From Bacteroidota bacterium (GTDB lineage Bacteria; Bacteroidota; Bacteroidia; Bacteroidales; VadinHA17), in the NCBI GenBank assembly GCA_021816545.1, contig JAKAXP010000022.1, positions 1 to 15,974 on the forward strand: 15,974 nucleotides of DNA. Reading direction: 5' to 3'. Below the pieces are notes generated by a model that ran no database searches, was not told where the DNA came from, and worked only from the letters and a program-made list of their open reading frames with translations. Both the position numbers and the translations under genes were made by a program. Below are positions 1-6,708 of the stretch, in pieces (within the stretch, counting starts at the first letter, position 1; each line of letters begins with the position of its first letter).

Positions 1-1286
1 ATTTCCAGGCAGGGAATATCTTCCAGGCAGTGGAACTGAACGGGGTAAAAATCGCTGTCACTATCTGTGAAGATGTCTGGGATGAACAGCCATTCGGCGA
101 CAGGGGACTGTGGCGCCTGTACAGCATAACCCCTCTCGACGAACTGATGAAGGAACACCCTTCATTGATCATAAATATTGCAGCCAATCCATTCTCTCAC
201 AACAGGATCAAGGTGAGAGAGGAGGTTTTTATCCGTAATGCAAGGGAATACCGGCTTCCGTTCATATCAGTCAACCAGACCGGGGGGTATACCGATCTTA
301 TCTTTGACGGCTCATCCGTTCTTATTGACGCCGAAGGGAATGTGCTTGAAAAACTTGGCTTCTGCCAGGAAGAGGTAAGAACTGTGGAGATCCCGGCGCC
401 GGGCAATGACCCTAATAGTTATTCATGTCCTTCTCCACTGCCGGAAGACATGACCGGCCATATCCACCGTGCACTTGTAATAGGTATTCGTGATTTTTTC
501 GCCAAGGGCGGAATGAAAAAAGCCATTATTGGCCTGTCCGGCGGCATTGACTCGGCAGTTGTAACGGCACTTGCGGCGGAAGCCCTCGGGCCGGAAAATA
601 CCATGGCGCTGCTTATGCCGTCAGTCTATTCCTCAGGACATTCCGTTTCAGACTCCGTCAGGATGGCAGAGAACCTGGGCGTACCCTACCGTATAGTAAG
701 CATCGAGGAGGCCAGGCAGGCTGTTGAAAAAACCCTTCAGCCGTTCTTCACAGGGCTGGCACCCGATGTCACAGAGGAAAATATACAGTCGAGACTTCGT
801 GCTGTTTTCCTCATGGCATTCGCAAACAAGTTCGGATATGTGCTCCTGAATACCTCAAACAAGAGTGAGGCAGCCACCGGCTACGGAACACTGTACGGTG
901 ACATGGCCGGAGGCCTCTCCGTGATAGGTGATGTTTACAAGACCGACGTATACCGGCTTGCTGCAGAGATCAACATTCATGGCGGTATAATCCCGCCGGC
1001 GATCATTTCAAAGCCTCCTTCAGCCGAACTGAAGCCTGACCAGCTTGATACCGACTCACTTCCCCCTTACAGCATACTTGATCAGGTGCTTTACAGGTAT
1101 ATCGACCTGGAATGGCCGGCTGAAAGGATCATTGCTGACGGATATGACCCGGAGCTTGTGGAAAAGGTACTTAAACTGGTGCGCACCAGCGAGTTCAAGA
1201 GAAAACAGACCCCTCCGATACTACGTATCTCCGCCAGGGCATTCGGAAGCGGCAGGAGAATACCCATAATTTCACATTACCGGTAG
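1..1286 (+). CDS. nadE: Glutamine-dependent NAD+ synthetase, 3' part (left edge cuts the gene)
   Basis: Cytosolic enzyme that makes NAD+ from deamido-NAD+ with ATP, using ammonia released from glutamine by its N-terminal nitrilase-like domain. The reading frame is open to the left edge (first complete codon at position 3), so the GTG at 30 is an internal valine codon and not the start. Counting from that codon, the glutaminase nucleophile is Cys13 in TICEDVW; the family's catalytic Glu and Lys lie upstream of the window. The end of the nitrilase domain (NQTGG, then FDGSSVLID) is followed by the synthetase domain with the PP-loop SGGIDSA at about residues 170-176 and conserved stretches NTSNKSE and YGTLYGDMAGG. 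By comparison with the family, about 130 N-terminal residues are probably missing. The C-terminus looks complete, ending at TAG 1284-1286. Family assignment is very secure; the neighbours do not add to the function. Confidence 0.96.
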   Translation, partial: FQAGNIFQAVELNGVKIAVTICEDVWDEQPFGDRGLWRLYSITPLDELMKEHPSLIINIAANPFSHNRIKVREEVFIRNAREYRLPFISVNQTGGYTDLIFDGSSVLIDAEGNVLEKLGFCQEEVRTVEIPAPGNDPNSYSCPSPLPEDMTGHIHRALVIGIRDFFAKGGMKKAIIGLSGGIDSAVVTALAAEALGPENTMALLMPSVYSSGHSVSDSVRMAENLGVPYRIVSIEEARQAVEKTLQPFFTGLAPDVTEENIQSRLRAVFLMAFANKFGYVLLNTSNKSEAATGYGTLYGDMAGGLSVIGDVYKTDVYRLAAEINIHGGIIPPAIISKPPSAELKPDQLDTDSLPPYSILDQVLYRYIDLEWPAERIIADGYDPELVEKVLKLVRTSEFKRKQTPPILRISARAFGSGRRIPIISHYR

Positions 1287-1364
1287 CAAAGCCCGCTGAC
1301 CCTCAACTACCTGATCGATAGTGTGTTAAAAAAAGTTAATTTTCCCTTTCATGCACTTTTTTTT

Positions 1365-1372
1365 TATCTTTG
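1365..1372 (+). promoter_or_regulatory. Candidate -7 promoter element (TAnnTTTG) for the Crp/Fnr gene
   Basis: TATCTTTG matches the Bacteroidota sigma-A -7 consensus TAnnTTTG exactly and lies 25 bases before the ATG at 1398, inside an AT-rich stretch between nadE and the regulator. No convincing TTTG -33 element is visible at the usual spacing, so the assignment rests on the -7 match and its position. Confidence 0.5.
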
Positions 1373-1397
1373 TGTATGTTGTTAAACATAAGGGGAA

Positions 1398-2099
1398 ATG
1401 CTTTATACCAATCCGTACCTCGAGCAATGTATTGAGGGACCTTTTTCCCTGTTCAGGGAGCTGCCTGACAGGGAAAAAGAGTTTTTACTGCAGGATCACT
1501 CATGTGTTGCCCTGAAAAAGGGGGAAATGATTTTTCACGAGGGAAACAGGCCTTCAGGAGTGTACTGTCTGGCATGCGGCAAGGTAAAGGTTTACAAGGA
1601 AGGAATCGGGGGACGCGAACAGATTATCAGGATGGTCAGGCCCCAGGGTCTGATAGGGTTTGCTGCTTTTATTTCAGGAACAGCCTATTCAGCCTCGGCT
1701 GTTGCAATTGAAGACTCAGGTGTTTGCCGCTTCGACAGGGACCCGTTCATGAAGCTGCTGAAGCGCAACTCCGACCTCTCTATGAAGTTAATGAGAATGA
1801 TGGCGCTGGAGCTTTCCTTCTCAAACAGGAGAACCATCTCGCTGACCCAGAAACACATCCGCGGACGCCTTGCTGAATCACTGCTCGTACTCCGTGATAC
1901 CTACGGACTCGAAAATGACGGCCGCACTATAAGGGCATATGTCTCGCGCGAAGACCTGGCATGCTTCTCGAACATGACCACCTCAAACGCAATCCGCACC
2001 CTCTCGATGTTCGCATCTGAGTCTGTCATATCACTTGACGGAAAAAAGATCAGCATTGTTGACCAGGCGAAACTTGAGAAGATAAGCCAGCTCGGCTGA
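1398..2099 (+). CDS. Crp/Fnr-family transcriptional regulator
   Basis: DNA-binding regulator of 233 residues with an N-terminal cyclic-nucleotide-binding-like beta-barrel (about residues 18-130, with the glycine-containing turns KKGEMIFHEGN and CGKVKVYKEG), a dimerisation helix (about 125-150), and a C-terminal winged helix (about 150-225, recognition segment SREDLACFSNMTTSNAIRTL). ATG 1398 is preceded by a purine-rich AAGGGGAA that can serve as ribosome binding site. At the position where CRP has RSAT for binding the cAMP phosphate, this protein reads AYSAS, so it probably does not bind cAMP in the CRP manner. The N-terminal cysteine cluster of FNR is also absent, although scattered cysteines (residues 11, 36, 57, 60) exist. 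The ligand and target genes cannot be read from the sequence. It has its own candidate promoter and ends directly against the convergent murF-alr gene. Confidence 0.9.
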   Translation: MLYTNPYLEQCIEGPFSLFRELPDREKEFLLQDHSCVALKKGEMIFHEGNRPSGVYCLACGKVKVYKEGIGGREQIIRMVRPQGLIGFAAFISGTAYSASAVAIEDSGVCRFDRDPFMKLLKRNSDLSMKLMRMMALELSFSNRRTISLTQKHIRGRLAESLLVLRDTYGLENDGRTIRAYVSREDLACFSNMTTSNAIRTLSMFASESVISLDGKKISIVDQAKLEKISQLG

Positions 2100-4556
2100 T
2101 CACTCGTTTACGTATATTCTCTTTACCCTGGGAGGTATTGAGGTCAGTATCTCATACGGGATTGTGTTGCACAGCGAGGCAATCTCTTCTATTGATATGT
2201 TTGCACCGAACACCTCAGCCTCATCACCGGCGTGTACATTCAGACCCGTGACATCAACCATGCACATGTCCATACATATGCTTCCCACTGTTGGTGCACG
2301 TTTACCCTTTATATACAGGCTCCCTTTACCGTGTCCAAGTTCCCTTCGCAGTCCGTCGGCATAGCCTACGGGAATTATTGCTATCTCCCTCTCATGTTCA
2401 GATTCACCATGGCAGCCATAGCTCACAGGCTCACCTGCCGGGACAATCCTCACCTGAGACACCGCAGTCACGAACCTTCCTGTCTGCCTCAGGGAAACCC
2501 CGTCATACCTTCCAATACCGTACAGTCCGATACCAAACCTGATCAGGTCAAACTGGTACTCCGGGAAGCGGGCTATGCCTGATGAATTAAGCAGGTGGAG
2601 GCTGAATCCGTACCCAAGGGCGGCTTTCATTCTCACCGCCGTTTCTGTAAGCAGCCCGGCCTGCCTGTGGGTGAAAGCATCATGTGCTGGATCTTCACTG
2701 GCCGCCAGGTGCGAAAAAAGAGAGACAACCTTTAGATGCTGCTGCCCTGTCATGCGAAGTATGAGGTCATCAATATCCTCCGTGCCGAAACCCAGCCGGT
2801 GCATCCCGGTGTCAAGCTTTATGTGAACAGGGTAGTGAAGGAGGCCGAACCTCCTTGCCGCCGATGCAAAAGCGGCAAATGACTCAATGCTGTAAAGCTC
2901 CGGTTCGAGGTTGTTGTGAATTATCAGTTCAGTCACGCTTTCATCCGGATTCATGACAATCACCGGAGAGGTTATCCCAGCTTCCCTGAGGGCAACTCCC
3001 TCGTCAGCATAGGCAACTGCGAAACACCTTACTCCGTTGTACTCAAGCAGTGAGGCTATCTCCGCAGATCCGGAGCCGTAGGCAAATGCCTTGACCATTG
3101 CAATCACACCTGTTCCCGGCTTTAGCAAATGTCTGAATTCATTCAGGTTATGGACTACAGCGTTCATATTTATCTCCAGCCGCGTCTGGTGAAGCTGCCG
3201 TACAAGGAGCCCGCTGATCCTTTCAAGGCCGAAAACACGGGCTCCCTTGATCAAGATTGTCTCGTCCCTGAATGATATTCCCCTGATGGCCTCTGAGCAT
3301 TCCCTCGTGGAACCGAAGAACACGGATCCTGGCGGAAATCCGCCACTCTGCCGTGAAAGCGCTTCTCCTATCCCGATGAACCGGTCTATCCCTGCACTCC
3401 TGACAGCCTTTGCAACCCCTTCATAAAGCTGCTTCTCATCCCCTCCTATCTGTCTGAAGTCGGACAGAATCAGGGTAGTCTTTCCCCTTGCATGTGTTCT
3501 CAGAAAATCAAGAGCCATTCCAAGCGAAGCCGGATCCGAGTTATAGTAGTCCTCGATGAGGGTACAGCCATTCCTGCCCCGCTTTACCTCCATGCGCATT
3601 GCCACTGCCGGCAGCTCCGCCATCCCCCTGGTAATTATCTCAGCCGGAAGGTTTTCAGCAAGGCAGCAGGCAATGACCGAGACTGCATTCTCCGCAGACG
3701 CCTGATCTGCAAATGGAATGACTGCCTCAAACGATCCGTTTGCCGTTCTGCACCTCAGAATCCGGCGGTTGTCTTCTGTATCCTCAGCTATAACCGCAAG
3801 TGAGGCACTCTTTCCTGAAAGAGTCCAGGTATAGAGAGGAATTTCCGGATGAGAGGCAGCCATCTCCTTCCTGATTATCTCATCATCGGCACAGCAGATG
3901 ACCAGGTAAGCTCCCCTGGTCAGTTTCAGCTTCTCGGCTGCAATGCTCTCCCTGCCTGTGAAGTTTTCGCCGTGTGCGTCACCAACATTTGTGACGATGA
4001 CTGTATCAGGCCTGATTATACGTGCCAGCCGTTCCATCTCCCCCGGCCTGGATATTCCTGCCTCAATGACGGCTGTATCATACTGATCATCCAGGTTCAG
4101 CAGTGAAAGTGCCACTCCTACCTGGGAGTTATAGCTTTTAGGGCTCCGGATGACGCTTTTTACAAGGCTCAGGGTACCTGCAAGCCACTCCTTGACTATT
4201 GTCTTGCCGGCGCTTCCAGTTACGGCAATCACTTTACCCCTGAAGCTTTCGCGGCGCCATTTTGCAAGGCACTGGAGTGCTTCAAGTGTATCCTCAGCCC
4301 TGACAAAGCCTGCTCCCGCCATTTCCCGGTGGCCGGGAGGAAGTGTGTCAACCAGAAACAACCGCACACCTCTGCCGTAGAGCGGTTCAATGAATTTATG
4401 TCCGTCGTGGTTTGGTCCCCGCAGGGCGATGAAAAGCATGTCAGGCCCGGCCCCCGGCACCCTGCTGTCAGTCATGATGCCGGTGACACTCAGGCTGTCA
4501 TCACCTGTCAGCGATCCTCCTGTAATGCGGGCAAGCTCCCGGGCTGTAATTATCAC
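2100..4556 (-). CDS. murF-alr: Bifunctional UDP-MurNAc-tripeptide:D-Ala-D-Ala ligase / alanine racemase (MurF-Alr fusion)
   Basis: An 818-residue fusion of two peptidoglycan precursor enzymes. Residues 1 to about 455 are a Mur ligase: an N-terminal UDP-substrate domain, the ATP-binding loop GSAGKT (114-119), NVGDAHGENF (190-199), and a C-terminal ligase domain with DYYNSDPASL (336-345). Residues about 458-818 are a fold-type III alanine racemase: PLP lysine Lys489 in VKAFAYGSG, HIKLDTGMHRLGF (578-590), and the second catalytic base Tyr732 in GYADG. The racemase makes D-alanine, and the ligase adds the D-Ala-D-Ala dipeptide, made by a separate Ddl, to UDP-MurNAc-tripeptide. The start is GTG at 4556; its first bases overlap the TGA of tdk as GTGA, which implies translational coupling. 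This fusion is known in Bacteroidota, where the MurF half is presumed active; key residues of both halves are present here. The stop abuts the stop of the convergent regulator. Confidence 0.96.
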   Translation of the reverse strand: MIITARELARITGGSLTGDDSLSVTGIMTDSRVPGAGPDMLFIALRGPNHDGHKFIEPLYGRGVRLFLVDTLPPGHREMAGAGFVRAEDTLEALQCLAKWRRESFRGKVIAVTGSAGKTIVKEWLAGTLSLVKSVIRSPKSYNSQVGVALSLLNLDDQYDTAVIEAGISRPGEMERLARIIRPDTVIVTNVGDAHGENFTGRESIAAEKLKLTRGAYLVICCADDEIIRKEMAASHPEIPLYTWTLSGKSASLAVIAEDTEDNRRILRCRTANGSFEAVIPFADQASAENAVSVIACCLAENLPAEIITRGMAELPAVAMRMEVKRGRNGCTLIEDYYNSDPASLGMALDFLRTHARGKTTLILSDFRQIGGDEKQLYEGVAKAVRSAGIDRFIGIGEALSRQSGGFPPGSVFFGSTRECSEAIRGISFRDETILIKGARVFGLERISGLLVRQLHQTRLEINMNAVVHNLNEFRHLLKPGTGVIAMVKAFAYGSGSAEIASLLEYNGVRCFAVAYADEGVALREAGITSPVIVMNPDESVTELIIHNNLEPELYSIESFAAFASAARRFGLLHYPVHIKLDTGMHRLGFGTEDIDDLILRMTGQQHLKVVSLFSHLAASEDPAHDAFTHRQAGLLTETAVRMKAALGYGFSLHLLNSSGIARFPEYQFDLIRFGIGLYGIGRYDGVSLRQTGRFVTAVSQVRIVPAGEPVSYGCHGESEHEREIAIIPVGYADGLRRELGHGKGSLYIKGKRAPTVGSICMDMCMVDVTGLNVHAGDEAEVFGANISIEEIASLCNTIPYEILTSIPPRVKRIYVNE

Positions 4557-5134
4557 CTGTTGACTGCCTTAATGTAACATGAACGACAAAGAGGCTCATA
4601 GATGTCCTTCTCTCCCAGCACAACCACCTTGTCGCTCTTGATCTTGCGATGCGAGTAATTCGCCAGGTTGCCGCACCTGACACAAATGGCATGAACCTTG
4701 GTGACATACTCGGCAACAGCCATCAGGGCCGGTATCGGACCGAACGGCTTACCCGAAAAATCCATGTCAAGTCCCGCAACTATCACCCGCGTTCCGTTGT
4801 CTGCCAGCATTGTGCACACCTCAATAAGACTGTTGTCAAAAAACTGGGCTTCGTCAATACCTACCACCTCAACACCGGAGGTGAGGAGCAGTATGGAAGA
4901 TGCATTCTCCACCGGGGTTGACATTATCGACTTCTCATCATGGGAGACAACTTTGTCTTCAGAGTACCTGGTATCAACGGCTGGCTTGAAAATCTCCACC
5001 TTAAGGCCGGCAAACATCGCCCTCCGAAGCCGCCTGATGAGCTCCTCGGTCTTGCCTGAGAACATTGACCCGGCAATCACCTCCACCGATCCGCGCTTGC
5101 CGGCATTGTCAACCGAATTTTCAAGAAACTCCAT
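4553..5134 (-). CDS. tdk: Thymidine kinase
   Basis: Cytosolic type II (TK1-like) kinase of 193 residues that phosphorylates thymidine with ATP in pyrimidine salvage. Visible features are the P-loop GSMFSGKT (22-29), KPAVDTRY (50-57), the Walker B/catalytic motif GIDEAQFF (92-99, catalytic Glu95), and a zinc-binding lasso with cysteine pairs CVRC (151/154) and CRSC (183/186). The length fits the family. The ATG at 5132-5134 gives a short N-terminal extension of about 16 residues before the core, which is usual for bacterial homologues. It is the first gene of a minus-strand pair: its TGA overlaps the GTG of murF-alr. Its promoter must lie in the divergent region 5135-5252. No exact TAnnTTTG is present on the minus strand there; the near match TTATTTTG sits opposite the plus-strand element at about 5212-5219. 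Confidence 0.96.
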   Translation of the reverse strand: MEFLENSVDNAGKRGSVEVIAGSMFSGKTEELIRRLRRAMFAGLKVEIFKPAVDTRYSEDKVVSHDEKSIMSTPVENASSILLLTSGVEVVGIDEAQFFDNSLIEVCTMLADNGTRVIVAGLDMDFSGKPFGPIPALMAVAEYVTKVHAICVRCGNLANYSHRKIKSDKVVVLGEKDIYEPLCRSCYIKAVNR

Positions 5135-5204
5135 ACTTCAGATTGTGATTGGGCCGTTCAATACTCTATATTGGTCTGTTCAGGCCGGAAAGACTAATAT
5201 TGAT

Positions 5205-5212
5205 TACTTTTG
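5205..5212 (+). promoter_or_regulatory. Candidate -7 element for the repeat protein-rsmI-DUF5686 operon
   Basis: TACTTTTG matches TAnnTTTG exactly and lies 40 bases upstream of the ATG at 5253. It overlaps the perfect 10-base palindrome TTTTGCAAAA (5208-5217), and on the opposite strand the same spot carries a near -7 element facing tdk. No clear -33 TTTG is visible. Confidence 0.5.
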
Positions 5213-5252
5213 CAAAATAAAGAAAACGATCATAATTAAAAAACAAAGAGAG

Positions 5253-6017
5253 ATGGATTTCCTGAAGGCTGTTAACATTATTGGAAGGGACCTGGAAGAG
5301 GCGATGACGTTGCTGGAACAGCTGGGCGTATCCGGACCGGAAAAGGCAGAGATAGAACTTGCAAGGTCACGCGTGAGAAGCGCAGCTGACCTGGTCAGGC
5401 TCCTGCCGTCGCTGAATGCTTCAAATGAGAAGAATGTCCGTGAGACACTGCAATTAGCGGAAGTTACTCCGAAGAAAGAGATTAATACCAACCCGCCTGT
5501 TGAAATAAAGGCACCTGTGGTTGAACCGGTGAGGACGGAGCCAGTTTTGGCTGAGACCGTGAAGACGGAGCCGGTAAAGACAGAGCCAGTTTTGGCTGAG
5601 ACCGTGAAGACGGAGGCCGTTAAGGCCGAAGCCGTGAAAGCCGAGTCGGTCGTAGGGGAAGCAAAAAGTCAGGAGCCATCAAAGGCAATACTGGCAGACA
5701 GGTTCACTGCCGGCGGCACTCTCGGCGAAAAGATATCCACGGCAAAAAAGGAGGAAGCTGGCTCCTCCTTGATCCAGGGCAAACCAATAACGGATATAGC
5801 CGCCGCAATCGGCATCAATGACCGGTTCTATTTTATCCGCGAGCTATTCAGCGGTGATGCCCTTGCTTACGGTGACACTATTAATCGGCTTAACGCTGCC
5901 GCATCGCTCGGCGAGGCAATGAAAATACTTGACGAGAGCACTGTCATGGGATCTGATCCTTCAGCACAGTCATCATTCGTCGATGTCGTACGCAGAAAAT
6001 TCAGTTTGCATGTCTAG
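5253..6017 (+). CDS. Uncharacterised protein with tandem repeats and a conserved-looking C-terminal domain
   Basis: A 254-residue protein of unknown function. The frame stays open far upstream (to 4698), but that part lies antisense to tdk. ATG 5253 follows a purine-rich AAAGAGAG and sits 40 bases after a -7 promoter match, so I place the start there. Residues 1-70 are helical and charged (MDFLKAVNIIGRDLEEAM onward). Residues about 84-140 are a low-complexity Pro/Val/Glu/Lys linker built from K(T/A)E(P/A/S)V-type five-residue units, including two 15-residue tandem copies. Residues about 177-254 form a compact domain (INDRFYFIRELFSGDALAY, then VVRRKF near the end), a pattern I associate with conserved Bacteroidota proteins without assigned function. 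No signal peptide or membrane segment is visible, so it is probably cytosolic. It overlaps rsmI by 8 bases, suggesting co-expression. The repeat linker superficially resembles TonB-type linkers, but the TonB membrane anchor and C-terminal domain are absent. Confidence 0.85.
   Translation: MDFLKAVNIIGRDLEEAMTLLEQLGVSGPEKAEIELARSRVRSAADLVRLLPSLNASNEKNVRETLQLAEVTPKKEINTNPPVEIKAPVVEPVRTEPVLAETVKTEPVKTEPVLAETVKTEAVKAEAVKAESVVGEAKSQEPSKAILADRFTAGGTLGEKISTAKKEEAGSSLIQGKPITDIAAAIGINDRFYFIRELFSGDALAYGDTINRLNAAASLGEAMKILDESTVMGSDPSAQSSFVDVVRRKFSLHV
5538..5627 (+). repeat. Two tandem 45-base repeats in the linker of the uncharacterised protein
   Basis: The 33 bases at 5538-5570 recur exactly at 5583-5615, a period of 45 bases, or 15 codons in frame. 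The 12 bases that complete each unit have diverged. At the protein level each unit is TEPVLAETVKTE(P/A)VK, and the flanking residues continue five-residue K-A-E-x-V variants. The near identity at the DNA level suggests recent duplication. Confidence 0.9.
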
Positions 6018-6708
6018 GCTGATCCTGGTGCCCACCCCCATAGGCAATCTTGGTGATATCACCATCCGCGCCCTGGAGGTGCTTAAATCGGCGGGACTTG
6101 TTCTTGCCGAGGATACCAGGACCACAAGGATACTTCTTGATCACTACGGGATCACCGTTCCGCTCCGTTCGCACCATAAGTTCAATGAGCACCGCAGTCT
6201 AGAGGCAGTGTGTGATGCAATTGAGGCCGGCACGGTCACGGCACTTGTATCCGACGCAGGCACCCCGGGCATATCAGACCCCGGATTCCTCCTTGTCAGA
6301 CGGTGCCTCGAGAGGGACATCCCCGTGGAAACCCTGCCGGGTCCGACGGCATTCGTGCCGGCCCTGGTTTGCTCCGGGCTCCCTTCCGACCGCTTCTGCT
6401 TCGAAGGATTCCTGCCTCAGAAAAAGGGGAGGCAGAAAAGACTTTCGGCACTGGCCGCCGAAGAACGGACAATGATCTTCTATGAGTCGCCTTTCAGGAT
6501 AGTAAAGACCCTGGAACAGCTGGCTGCTGCACTGGGTAACGACAGGAGGGCATCGGTATCAAGGGAGATAACCAAAAAATTTGAAGAGACCGTTCGCGGC
6601 ACGCTGGCTTCGCTTGCCGAACACTTCCGCACAACCGCCCCAAGGGGCGAATTTGTTATTGTGGTTGCCGGCTCCTCGCTGAGAGACCATTCCGCTGAAA
6701 CAGAATGA
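6010..6708 (+). CDS. rsmI: 16S rRNA (cytidine-1402-2'-O)-methyltransferase
   Basis: SAM-dependent methyltransferase of the tetrapyrrole-methylase fold that 2'-O-methylates C1402 in the decoding centre of 16S rRNA. Family motifs are all present: LVPTPIGNLGDIT (6-18), AEDTRTTR (33-40), the glycine-rich SDAGTPGISDPG (81-92), LPGPTAFVPAL (109-119), FEGFLPQKKGRQ (131-142), FYESPFRI (157-164) and REITKKFEE (185-193). The protein has 232 residues against about 286 for E. coli RsmI, so the extra C-terminal segment of the E. coli protein is missing, as in many shorter homologues. I chose ATG 6010 because the family motif starts directly after it; an in-frame ATG at 5983 would add nine unconserved residues. 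It overlaps the preceding gene by 8 bases, and its TGA overlaps the ATG of the next gene (ATGA at 6705), so the three are probably one translationally coupled unit. Confidence 0.95.
   Translation: MSRLILVPTPIGNLGDITIRALEVLKSAGLVLAEDTRTTRILLDHYGITVPLRSHHKFNEHRSLEAVCDAIEAGTVTALVSDAGTPGISDPGFLLVRRCLERDIPVETLPGPTAFVPALVCSGLPSDRFCFEGFLPQKKGRQKRLSALAAEERTMIFYESPFRIVKTLEQLAAALGNDRRASVSREITKKFEETVRGTLASLAEHFRTTAPRGEFVIVVAGSSLRDHSAETE

Noticed and set aside
30..32. GTG at 30 as the start of nadE.
   Set aside because: The frame is open upstream to the window edge, and a start here would leave the nitrilase domain without most of its N-terminal half.
4698..5252. Long plus-strand extension of the uncharacterised gene upstream of 5253.
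   Set aside because: It runs antisense to tdk, whose motifs are unambiguous, and is of low-complexity shadow composition. The ATG at 5253 has a purine-rich leader and an upstream -7 match.
5538..5627. The tandem repeats as a CRISPR-like or mobile array.
   Set aside because: There are only two contiguous copies, in frame within a coding region, without spacers.
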